Assembly: GCA_024409235.1 (NCBI GenBank)
Contig: JAKSUA010000006.1
Coordinates: 47,801-111,800 of the forward strand
Direction: 5' to 3'
DNA length: 64,000 nucleotides
Origin: Bacteroidales bacterium
GTDB lineage: Bacteria; Bacteroidota; Bacteroidia; Bacteroidales; UBA1715
The position numbers and the translations under genes are program-made. The notes below the pieces were generated by a model, which had not been told where the DNA came from, ran no database searches, and was given only the letters and a program-made list of their open reading frames with translations. Below are positions 19,001-27,241 of the stretch, piece by piece. Every line of letters starts with the position of its first letter. Position 1 is the first letter of the stretch.

Positions 19001-22000
19001 AAATCCAAATATGTATATGATTCCAAAGGGAGAGCCTGCAAAAACTACAATAAAAGCTGGTGGATATTATGTATTCTGGTGTGATAAACAAACTGCAATA
19101 AATCCAAATCACGTTGATTTTAAATTAAATGCAGAAAAAGGTGATATTGCAATAGTTCAACTTCGTGGTTCTCAAAATTATTTTATAGATCAAGTTTCTT
19201 ATACGAATCAGGGGGAAGATGTTGCATACGGACGATATCCAAAAACAACGTCTGATTTTACTTATTTGTTGACTGCAACTCCTGGCTCTGCAAATAAAAA
19301 TTCTGGTAGTGTAACGAAAGTTTCTGGTGTTACAATAAATGAAATACTGGCATTAAACACTTCTATTGTTGATGAAACGGGAGCGTATAGTGATTATATT
19401 GAATTCTATAATGGAACAAATTCTGCAATAGATCTTGGAGGGTTGTTTATCAGTGACTCGAAAGATTATTCTTTACGTTACAAGATTCCTACTACAAACT
19501 CTAAATTGACAACAGTTCAAGCTGGTAAATGGCTTGTTTTCTGGGCAGATGGAAAACCTGAGTTAGGTGAGAATCATCTTGATTTCAGTCTTGATGGACA
19601 ATTAGGAGAAGATGTTGTTCTGTCGCAGGTAACGGAAGACGGCTTGACTGTAATAGATGAAATTTCTTTTGCAGAACAAACCGCAAATGTGTCTTATGGT
19701 AGATATCCTGAAACATACGACAATTGGGAAACAATGTCTCCGACAAATGGGGCAAAGAATCAATCATTTAACTCTAGTGTTGCTTTAAAAACGTTGACTT
19801 CTTCAGTTGGAACTATCTTGCCTGCAGTTTCTACTTCAATATTAGAATACGAATGTGCTGTGCCTGCTGGTACAACAGAAATTCCTGTTATTGAAGCAAC
19901 TACAGTTCACGAAAAAGCTAAGGTTACAATTACTCAACCTACATCGTTAGATGATATTGCTGTTGTAAAGGTCATTTCTGCTAATGGTTATAATTCAGAA
20001 ACATACAAAGTTAGCTTTAAAATTGCAGCTTCTGACGATGCTACATTGGCTTCGCTAGTTTCTGCCGGTGGAACTATGGCTCCTGCATTTTCTCCAGATA
20101 CATATAAATATGTAGTAACTTTATCTACGACATATGTGCCATATGTTACTGCAAAACCATCAAATGAAAATGCAATGGTGAAAATTGATTATGCAGAAAC
20201 TGCTTCTGAAAGTACAATTATTACGGTAACAGCGGAAGATGGCTTTACTCAGGATTATGAATTGACTTATATTTTGGCATCTTCGCAAAATGTTGTTACA
20301 GAATGGTTTGATGATTTTAGTAAGGGAATAGGCAACTTGTCTGCTTATACATCTCAGTATATAATTCAAGAACATGAATCATCTGTTGGTTTTGCTAAAG
20401 AAAAAGACGCTGCAATAGCTTTGGACGAAAAGGATTCCGATGCGGAATATGGTTATGTTGAATATCATTTGCCAACGGGTTACGTGTTGGATGGTAGTAG
20501 TGCTTTGAATGTTTCTATGGATATGAATATTCCTGACGAAGGTTCTAAACTAAATGGTGTGACGGTTACAAACCAATATATGTCATTCGCAGTTGCTTTA
20601 GTGGATATGTATGGAAATGTTTCGAATTATATGATTGTTGATGCAAAAGTTAATGAAACCACTTCTGTATCAATAAATTTCGGAACAGCAAGTTACATTA
20701 CTAAATCCGCCATTGTTGCCGTAAGATTTGGATTATATGGTCCAAATGATAAGAAAAAGGCTCGTCAAAAAGGTGTGATTATAGACAATTTGGTTATTGG
20801 TCCAAAAACAGCAACAGGTGTTTCTGAAACGGTTGTGTTATCTTCAAATGCAGATCTTACAACATTAACAGCAAGTGCAGGAACATTATCTCCAGTATTC
20901 TCAAAAACAACGAAGTCTTACATATTGACTTTACCTGCTGAAACAGAAGAACTTCCTACTATTTCTGCTACAGTTGCAGATAAAACAGCTTTCTTGGAAA
21001 TTGCACAGGCTGCAGATTTACAAGGTGTTGCGTATGTAAAAGTAATATCTCAGGATATGTCGGTCGTAAACGAATATGAAATCGTTTTGAATTTGGAACC
21101 ACTTGTTGTTGAAGGATTTACAGACTGCATAATTCAACCTGCAATGAAAGGTTGGAATGAATCTTCTAATATGTATGAACTGACATATAATGGTGGAGAT
21201 ATTTCTGTAGAGTATAATAGAACAACAAGTTCGTCGGATGCGATTTCTTATAATGTAACAGAATCTTCGGTAAAAATTCTTGATCTGACTAAGAATCCAT
21301 ACGCTTCTATAAAAATGAAAACAACAGTTAATACAAAATTATTTGTAGAATTGTTTGATTCAAAGGGCAATAAAACATCGGCAAGTTTGGAGGCTGTGAA
21401 TTGTGTTGCTGGAAACGATATGGTAACTTATATTTTTGATTTTACAGATAAGTTTGTTTCTGTCGATGTCGCTGATATACGTGGTATGAATATTTATTTT
21501 GATAAAGGTTCCGCAACAAAAACAAACGGTACAATCAAAATAGATGAAATTCGTTTTGGAAAAGATGTTGAAGTTACTGTAAATCAAGCTCCTGAATGGT
21601 CGGAAGTGGCAGAACAGATAATTCAACAAGGTGAAGAGTTTTCAAATATAAACCTTTCAACTTATGTGAAAGATGATCTTTCAGAATTTGAAAATTTATT
21701 GTTGAATATTGAGAACAAATTTGAGCATTTAGATGTATCTATTGAAGGGGGATTTTTAAAAGTAAGTCCGAAATCTTCAGAATGGATTGGTTCTGAAATA
21801 GTTAAGGTAAGTGCAACTGATGAATCAGGAGAAAGTTCTTCTGTTTCAATAAAATATACGGTTGAAGAATTAAAAGTTGATGTAACAGAAATCTCATTTA
21901 AACAAAAATCAGTTGAATTGGCAATGGGAAAAACTGTTAATGTGTTAAACTTACTTGAGTATAAGCCTGTTGATGCGACAATAGAATCGATAGAATGGTC

Positions 22001-25000
22001 GGTTTCTGACAAATCTGTTGCTTCGGTAAGTGGCGTAGGCGTATTAACAAATCTTTTAGAATTTGGTAGTGAGGAAATTACAGTAACAGTGACTGTTTTG
22101 GATAAGAGTGGTAATAGCTTTGAGGAAACAATTTCTGCAGTATTGACAGGTTGTCCAACAAGAATATCTTTGGTTAAGCCAGAATACGAAAGCGTTACAT
22201 TATATTATGGAGAGAAATTACAAATCGGATATTCGTTATATCCAGAAGACGCTTGTGAAAAATCTGTTGCCTATGCAAGTGATGATCCAACAGTTGCAAC
22301 TGTATCTTCTAATGGTGTTGTAACTGCATCAAAAACTAAAAAAGGTACAGCAACAATTACAATAAGTGTTAATGATGGCTTTTCTGTAAAAACTGCAGAA
22401 TGTGAGGTTTCTGTTTCAAAAGATTGTTCCGGAGATATAGAGTTGAGTCTTAATAAATCTTCTTTAGCTTTATTGGAAGGTGGAAAGGCTACCTTGACTG
22501 CAACAATAACTCCTGAAGATGAATGTACTGAAGATAAAGAAATTGTATGGTCTTCTTCAAATTCAAAAGTAACTGTTGATCAAAAAGGTGTTGTAACGGC
22601 AGTAGAAGAAGGATCTGCTGTAATTACGGCTCAGACAACAGGAAATGGAAAGACTGCTGCAACTTGTGTTGTTACAGTATCTCGTGATTGTAAATCGGGA
22701 GCAGTAGATGTTGTAATGAATTCGGAAAAAGAATCTATGTATTTGACGGATGAATTAATACTTACTGCAGAAATTACAACGGGAAATCCATGTAACGAAA
22801 ATATTGTTTGGTCATCGTCTGATGAAACAGTTGCAAAAGTTTCAGAAGGTGTTGTTGTTCCTTTAAAATACGGTAAAACAATTATTCGTGCAACAGCAGA
22901 ACAAGATGAAGATTCTTATGCGGAATGCGAAGTTTCTGTAGTAGAAAAGGTTGTTGAGAAAGTAACTGTCAAAGCTTCTGCTTCGAGAATGTATGTTGAA
23001 GCAAGTCAGAAAGTTTCTGCAACTTTAACTCCAGATGATGCTGAGGATCAGACTATAGAATGGTCTTCTTCTGATGAAACAATTGCAACGGTCACACAAA
23101 AAGGTATAGTAACTGCTTTATCGGAAGGTGCGGTAAGAATTATTGCTACTGCTGCAAGTAAAGTTTCTGGATATTGTGAAATTCAGGTTTTGCCTGTATT
23201 GGCCACTGCAATCCAGGTTACTCCGTCATCGGTTATCTTGAGTGAACATGATGTACAAACAATTTCTGTGACATTTGTTCCGGAAAATACAACGAATAAA
23301 GAATTGAGTTGGAAGTCTTTTGATGAGTCGGTTGCAACAGTTGAAGATGGTGTAATTACAGCAGTAGGAGAAGGTACGACTTCTATTACAGTAACAACTT
23401 CAAATGGAATCACCGAAGTAATTTCTGTTGAAGTAACAGCAGAAGTAATTCCAGTATCATCGGTTTCTATTGAATCTTCAATTTCAATGAAGATAGGTGA
23501 AAAATCTGTTCTTGAAGCAACTGTATTACCTGACAATGCTACAAATAAAACAGTTTCCTGGAAATCTTCTGATACAAAGGTTGCAGAGGTTGCAACAAAT
23601 GGTACTGTAACAGCTGTCGGAGTTGGTAACGCTATTATCACTGCTACATCAGTGAATGGAAAAACTGCAGAATCGAATGTAGAAGTAACATATAGAGAAA
23701 TCTCAAATGTTGAATTTTCTGAAACTGAAATTGCTCTGTCTTTAGGAAAATCATTCGATTTATCAGAAATACTTGTTTTGAATCCTGAAAAAACAGAAGT
23801 GAAATCAATCGAATGGTCCGTGAATTCTACTGATGCTTCAGTTTCTAAAGATGGTATATTGACAAATAATTTGGATTATGGAACCAAAGATGTAGTGGTA
23901 ACAGCTGGTATTACAGATATGAAAAAAAAAAAAAAAACAGCAACTGTTACGGTAACGTTAACAGGTTGTGCAAATAAAATTCAGACCGTAAAATTGAATC
24001 AAACAGCTGTAGATATAACGTTAAATGAAACTTCACAGATTTCTGTCTCAACGACACCTTTAAATGCATGCGTTGAATATGTAAAATACGTTTCAGATGA
24101 TGACTTAATTGTAACTGTTTCAGGAACAGGAAAGGTAACTCCAAAAACTGAAGGTGAAACAACAATTAATGTTATAATTTCCGACGGTTACAGTACTATT
24201 GAAAAGGTAATTCCTGTAGTGATTTCGAAAGAAATTGTAGCTGTGGAATCGGTTAAGTTTGAAGAAACTACCTTGACAAAACATGTAAATGATAAATTCC
24301 AATTAGTTGCAATTGTAACTCCTGAAAATGCAACTAATAAAACATTAGAATGGACTTCTTCGGATGAAAAAATTGCAACAGTAGATGAAGAAGGATTTGT
24401 AACAGTTAAGGCTGAAGGAAATGTTACAATAGTGGCAACGGCAAATAATAAAAAAACAGCTTCTTGCCTAATAAAAGTTAGTGAAATACCAGTTTCTTCT
24501 CTTGATTTATCAAAAACAAATGTTACTATAACAATAAATAGTACAGTAGAACTTTCGGCAGAGGTTAATGAGGATGCTACGAATAAAACAGTTATTTGGA
24601 CATCTTCAAACGAGGATGTCGCAACTGTTGATGAGAATGGTGTTATTACTGCAAAAGGAGTTGGATCTTGTACAGTAAAAGCTAGTGCTGGAACAATTTC
24701 AAAAACATGTGTGGTAACGGTTGCACATATTCAACCTGAATCATTATCATTGTCAAGCTCATCGGTAACAGTTGATATTGATAAATCTGAAAAGGTAATT
24801 GCAGAATGGACTCCGAAAAATGCAACTGATACTATTATTACATGGACTTCAGAAAATGAAAACATAGCTGTGGTTTCAAATGGAGTGATAACTGGTGTTG
24901 CAGCCGGTAATACTGTTGTATCTGCCAAGATCGGAGCTAAAAAGATTACTAAAGAAGTTTCTGTTTTGGTAAATCCAATGAAGGCAGAATCAATACAATT

Positions 25001-27140
25001 AAATGCAGTAACAACAGTGTTGCTTGTAAATCAGCAACAAACTCTAATTGCGACAATTTTGCCTGAAAAAACTACAGACAAAACGATAACATGGACTTCT
25101 TCAAATCCTAGTTTAGTATCTGTAGATAAAACCGGTAAGATAACAGCAAATGCGTTGACAGGTGAGGATGATGTTGTAGTTATTACAGCTACAACAGAAA
25201 ATGGTTTGACTGCAACTTGTGAGGTTTCTGTAACTAAAAATGTTGTTGCTGTTACTAATGTGACTATAAAACCTGCTACAGTAACATTGAGTGTTGGTGG
25301 TTATCAAACTGTTGTTGCAGAAATATTGCCTACAAATGCATCAAATAAATCATTGTCGTGGGAGTCTGATAACAAACAAGTTGCAACAGTTGACCAATAT
25401 GGAAAAATCACCGCAAAATCTGTGGGAAATGCTATTGTAACAGCAAAAACAACAGATGGAATTTATGGATCTTGTAATGTAAATGTTAAAGAAATAGAGG
25501 TTGAAGCTATTGCTATTAATGATATTTCCTTGGCTATAGGAGAAAGTCTAGTTTTGACAGCTACTGTTTCTCCAACAAATGCAACAGGAGCTTCTCTTGT
25601 ATGGGAAGTTGAAGATAATACTGTTGCTACTATAAATTCAACTTCTGGAAAAATTGTTGGTGTAGCAGAAGGTTCAACTAAGGTTAGTGCAACAGCAGCT
25701 AACGGAGTAAAAGGTGAAGCTGTTGTAACAGTTGCATCAACAGCTGTAGCTGTATCTTCGATTTATTCATCTGGTACTACTACAATAAATATTGGAGATA
25801 AGCTTGATATGACAGAAAAAATAAAATTCAGTCCTGCAAATGCAACAAATAGAGCTTTAAGATGGGATATAGTAGAAAATACTCCAAAATATGAAGATGA
25901 GTCTGTTGCTGTTGCTACACTTAATGGTGGAGTGTTAACAGCAAAAGTTGCAGGAACAGTAAAATTGAGAGCTGTATCGTTGTCAAACCCTAATGCAACG
26001 ACAACAGTTACTGTAACAGTAAATGAAGTTTATGCAAATGAGATAATTTTAAGTAACAAAGAATTGGAGATTGTTGCAGGAAATCAGGAAACATTGACGG
26101 CTACAGTTCTTCCATACGGGGCTTCTTGTAAAACTGTTACTTGGTCTTCTTCTAATCCTAATGTGGCCTATATTTCTGCTTCTGGTGTGATTACTGCGTA
26201 TGAAACAGGAACGGCAACTATATCTGCTCGTTCGTCAGCAAAATCTTCTGTGTATGCTGCGTGTACAGTAAAAGTAATCGATCAACCAATCTCCGAAATT
26301 GTAGCAGAAACAGATACATTACGTTTTACAACACTTGGTGCAATGTTGCCGATTGTAATTACAGTAAATCCTTTTGATGCAGAAACGAAAGCATTAAAAT
26401 GGGTTTCTTCTAATGAATCTGTTGTTAAAATAGAAAAGATGAAGAATACTCAATATATTGTTACAGCAGAATCTTATGGCAAAGCCGAAGTAACAATAAC
26501 TGCTTCAAGTGGGGTTGAATGTAAAGTTGTTTGTGTCGTAGCTGAACCAGAAAAGAAAAATACTGCTCCTGTTGTAACATCTATTCCAGATCAAAAATTG
26601 GAGGCTGGTAAAACATTGTCAATAGATTTGAATGAATATTATTTTGATTTAGAAGGTGATGCAATATCATGGAATATTGATAAAATGAATAGCAATATAA
26701 ATTGTGTAATCAGCAGTAGTGGAATAGCAACGTTTAGTGTTGCTGACGAATATGGTACAGATGGAATGCAACAAATTGCTGTTTATGCTAAAGATTCTAA
26801 AGGTAATGAAGCTCAAACAAATCTTATCATGTTTACCATTACAACAAAGAAAAAACAAGATGTTGATCCTTCTGCTGTAGAATCTTTGAATACATTGAAT
26901 CTTGTGGTTGCCCCAGTTCCTACCAACGGACCTATAACAATTTCATTTGAAACAGAATCGCCAGAGGATTGTTTAATAGAAATTTATTCTGTTGTAGGTA
27001 GAAAAATATATTCAACAACTACATCTGTGTTTGGAGAATATTCAATGGAATATGATTTGACAGGAAATGTAAAAGGTGGTTATATTGTGAAGGTAACTAT
27101 TGGAAAAGAACAGAAAATTGTGAAATTAGTATTAAAATAA
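16047..27140 (+). CDS. Giant T9SS-exported CotH-kinase/lamin-tail/Big_2 protein
   Basis: 3697 residues. Order seen: signal peptide 1-20; lamin-tail domain (LTD) 1 at 21-165; chitobiase/HexC-like module near 172-300 (IRYTTDGTEPT); CotH domain about 300-690 with YLNGEYWSFINLRERYD, NTDWPNNNMRLW and the DxD motif in PWYDVDFGYG; InlB-B-like repeat about 695-775 (DGYTFKYWQSG); LTDs 2-4 starting near 780, 936 and 1091; three cadherin-like beta-sandwich modules (about 1246-1415 and 1593-1685); two CBM-like sandwiches (about 1418-1590 and 1689-1845); a cadherin-like module near 1847-1940; about 18 tandem Ig-like Big_2 repeats (about 1943-3498, W(S/T)SS(D/N)..VATV...G.VTA pattern); a cadherin-like module; and a type A T9SS sorting domain (about 3615-3697). 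CotH proteins of spore-formers and fungi are secreted kinases or coat organisers. Here the protein is probably surface-bound; substrate and partner are unknown. A 16-A tract interrupts repeat 8. Confidence 0.88.
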   Translation: MKRLVLQFVLVLGMTVTSFGQVKLNEIQTSNSKTQMDPDFYKYKDWVELYNPSSSSVDLSGYYLTDNKDKPRKWQIPSGKSIPSKGYLLIYCDGEDVVGKAMHTNFKLSSGGDKLFLYSPTMFLEDSVKIASVETDYTYGRLTDGTGAWGLLSKPTPGAANVSTTVKGLAPKPVFSVQGGFYSKPQTVLLSSDLEGAVIRYTTDGTEPTEKSEIYTGAITAQKVSAQSLISGYDKKNKTNVQHYQWTDGDGQLSSPSVYDWGEVEKGFVLKAKVFHENYVPSVTACQTYFINMSRPGLPIVSVTVDKGSFFSADSGIYIQGTNGCKRGGTGDVKANWNQDSWERKVYVEYFDVNGTRQFGVNAGSSVMGAISRHSDLKSLNIKMKKKYEEGRMNYPIFGSDGLDYYESIILRNAGNDWEQGMFARDAVAQSIVRGQCDLETQAYQPVVMYLNGEYWSFINLRERYDKHYFGGHYDYVDEGKIDLLKINGDKDCFVASEGDSLRWEELMAYLKVNSMKDVDNYNYVKNHYVDVDNMINYYIAQLYSQNTDWPNNNMRLWRPRTENGKFRFPWYDVDFGYGLWGGSASTNPFSNFDKDKSYIAVKFFYYMMENDEFKSEFIQRFHYMINTVYDATRSKTIINDTENKISSERETSDSKWYRSESAKYSSYRASSLVSFAESRPAQMRTFLNSKFGSKGTAKLSVSYTDSQGTVQLCGLNVNSGYNGAQYKSTPIRLTAIPKDGYTFKYWQSGTTTVSTDMEYMLTITSDYSIKAVFESRSTEKNLYINEFLTANTTDILSPIGEHEDWVEIYNAGTTSVNLAGLYLSDDRTNLGKYQIPYTQLDSTFIDAKGFVVFYADKDSNEGALHLPFKMDKSGGVIILSQKSTNGTYTVLDSIHYEKQNADVSYGRYPDGTSTMTIFTKTTPRATNKIESDTYISGLVITELMAKNESVVKEETGTYADWFEIYNSTSNDIDLGGLFVTNDLTNPNMYMIPKGEPAKTTIKAGGYYVFWCDKQTAINPNHVDFKLNAEKGDIAIVQLRGSQNYFIDQVSYTNQGEDVAYGRYPKTTSDFTYLLTATPGSANKNSGSVTKVSGVTINEILALNTSIVDETGAYSDYIEFYNGTNSAIDLGGLFISDSKDYSLRYKIPTTNSKLTTVQAGKWLVFWADGKPELGENHLDFSLDGQLGEDVVLSQVTEDGLTVIDEISFAEQTANVSYGRYPETYDNWETMSPTNGAKNQSFNSSVALKTLTSSVGTILPAVSTSILEYECAVPAGTTEIPVIEATTVHEKAKVTITQPTSLDDIAVVKVISANGYNSETYKVSFKIAASDDATLASLVSAGGTMAPAFSPDTYKYVVTLSTTYVPYVTAKPSNENAMVKIDYAETASESTIITVTAEDGFTQDYELTYILASSQNVVTEWFDDFSKGIGNLSAYTSQYIIQEHESSVGFAKEKDAAIALDEKDSDAEYGYVEYHLPTGYVLDGSSALNVSMDMNIPDEGSKLNGVTVTNQYMSFAVALVDMYGNVSNYMIVDAKVNETTSVSINFGTASYITKSAIVAVRFGLYGPNDKKKARQKGVIIDNLVIGPKTATGVSETVVLSSNADLTTLTASAGTLSPVFSKTTKSYILTLPAETEELPTISATVADKTAFLEIAQAADLQGVAYVKVISQDMSVVNEYEIVLNLEPLVVEGFTDCIIQPAMKGWNESSNMYELTYNGGDISVEYNRTTSSSDAISYNVTESSVKILDLTKNPYASIKMKTTVNTKLFVELFDSKGNKTSASLEAVNCVAGNDMVTYIFDFTDKFVSVDVADIRGMNIYFDKGSATKTNGTIKIDEIRFGKDVEVTVNQAPEWSEVAEQIIQQGEEFSNINLSTYVKDDLSEFENLLLNIENKFEHLDVSIEGGFLKVSPKSSEWIGSEIVKVSATDESGESSSVSIKYTVEELKVDVTEISFKQKSVELAMGKTVNVLNLLEYKPVDATIESIEWSVSDKSVASVSGVGVLTNLLEFGSEEITVTVTVLDKSGNSFEETISAVLTGCPTRISLVKPEYESVTLYYGEKLQIGYSLYPEDACEKSVAYASDDPTVATVSSNGVVTASKTKKGTATITISVNDGFSVKTAECEVSVSKDCSGDIELSLNKSSLALLEGGKATLTATITPEDECTEDKEIVWSSSNSKVTVDQKGVVTAVEEGSAVITAQTTGNGKTAATCVVTVSRDCKSGAVDVVMNSEKESMYLTDELILTAEITTGNPCNENIVWSSSDETVAKVSEGVVVPLKYGKTIIRATAEQDEDSYAECEVSVVEKVVEKVTVKASASRMYVEASQKVSATLTPDDAEDQTIEWSSSDETIATVTQKGIVTALSEGAVRIIATAASKVSGYCEIQVLPVLATAIQVTPSSVILSEHDVQTISVTFVPENTTNKELSWKSFDESVATVEDGVITAVGEGTTSITVTTSNGITEVISVEVTAEVIPVSSVSIESSISMKIGEKSVLEATVLPDNATNKTVSWKSSDTKVAEVATNGTVTAVGVGNAIITATSVNGKTAESNVEVTYREISNVEFSETEIALSLGKSFDLSEILVLNPEKTEVKSIEWSVNSTDASVSKDGILTNNLDYGTKDVVVTAGITDMKKKKKTATVTVTLTGCANKIQTVKLNQTAVDITLNETSQISVSTTPLNACVEYVKYVSDDDLIVTVSGTGKVTPKTEGETTINVIISDGYSTIEKVIPVVISKEIVAVESVKFEETTLTKHVNDKFQLVAIVTPENATNKTLEWTSSDEKIATVDEEGFVTVKAEGNVTIVATANNKKTASCLIKVSEIPVSSLDLSKTNVTITINSTVELSAEVNEDATNKTVIWTSSNEDVATVDENGVITAKGVGSCTVKASAGTISKTCVVTVAHIQPESLSLSSSSVTVDIDKSEKVIAEWTPKNATDTIITWTSENENIAVVSNGVITGVAAGNTVVSAKIGAKKITKEVSVLVNPMKAESIQLNAVTTVLLVNQQQTLIATILPEKTTDKTITWTSSNPSLVSVDKTGKITANALTGEDDVVVITATTENGLTATCEVSVTKNVVAVTNVTIKPATVTLSVGGYQTVVAEILPTNASNKSLSWESDNKQVATVDQYGKITAKSVGNAIVTAKTTDGIYGSCNVNVKEIEVEAIAINDISLAIGESLVLTATVSPTNATGASLVWEVEDNTVATINSTSGKIVGVAEGSTKVSATAANGVKGEAVVTVASTAVAVSSIYSSGTTTINIGDKLDMTEKIKFSPANATNRALRWDIVENTPKYEDESVAVATLNGGVLTAKVAGTVKLRAVSLSNPNATTTVTVTVNEVYANEIILSNKELEIVAGNQETLTATVLPYGASCKTVTWSSSNPNVAYISASGVITAYETGTATISARSSAKSSVYAACTVKVIDQPISEIVAETDTLRFTTLGAMLPIVITVNPFDAETKALKWVSSNESVVKIEKMKNTQYIVTAESYGKAEVTITASSGVECKVVCVVAEPEKKNTAPVVTSIPDQKLEAGKTLSIDLNEYYFDLEGDAISWNIDKMNSNINCVISSSGIATFSVADEYGTDGMQQIAVYAKDSKGNEAQTNLIMFTITTKKKQDVDPSAVESLNTLNLVVAPVPTNGPITISFETESPEDCLIEIYSVVGRKIYSTTTSVFGEYSMEYDLTGNVKGGYIVKVTIGKEQKIVKLVLK
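23922..23937 (+). repeat. A16 homopolymer tract inside the giant gene
   Basis: Sixteen consecutive A encode five lysines (residues 2626-2630) plus the first base of a Thr codon, in the eighth Big_2 repeat. With 15 A the frame stops 6 codons later (TAA); with 17 A it stops 14 codons later (TAA). Either change would remove about 1070 residues including the T9SS tail. The matching position of the related earlier repeat (around KSGNSFEETI) has no lysine run. Confidence 0.9.
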
Positions 27141-27174
27141 TCTGTAGAAGTATAATACTAATAAATGGTTGAAA

Positions 27175-27215
27175 AGAACCGGCTTTGAATGTTTCGAAGT
27201 CGGTTCTTTTTTTTT
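27175..27215 (+). terminator. Intrinsic terminator of the giant gene
   Basis: AGAACCGGCTT (27175-27185) pairs with AAGTCGGTTCT (27197-27207), with one G-T wobble and an 11-base loop, followed by a T-run. It lies 34 bp after the stop at 27140 and before the GH74 gene. Confidence 0.88.
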
Positions 27216-27241
27216 ATTTTTACACAAATAAATATGTTGAT

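Noticed and set aside
23183..23641. 152-codon frame opposite the giant gene
   Set aside because: It is the mirror of the Thr/Val-rich Ig repeats and has no signal or homology of its own.
21877..26540. CRISPR-like repetition
   Set aside because: The regular spacing comes from Ig-like protein repeats with only loose DNA identity; there are no constant repeats and spacers.
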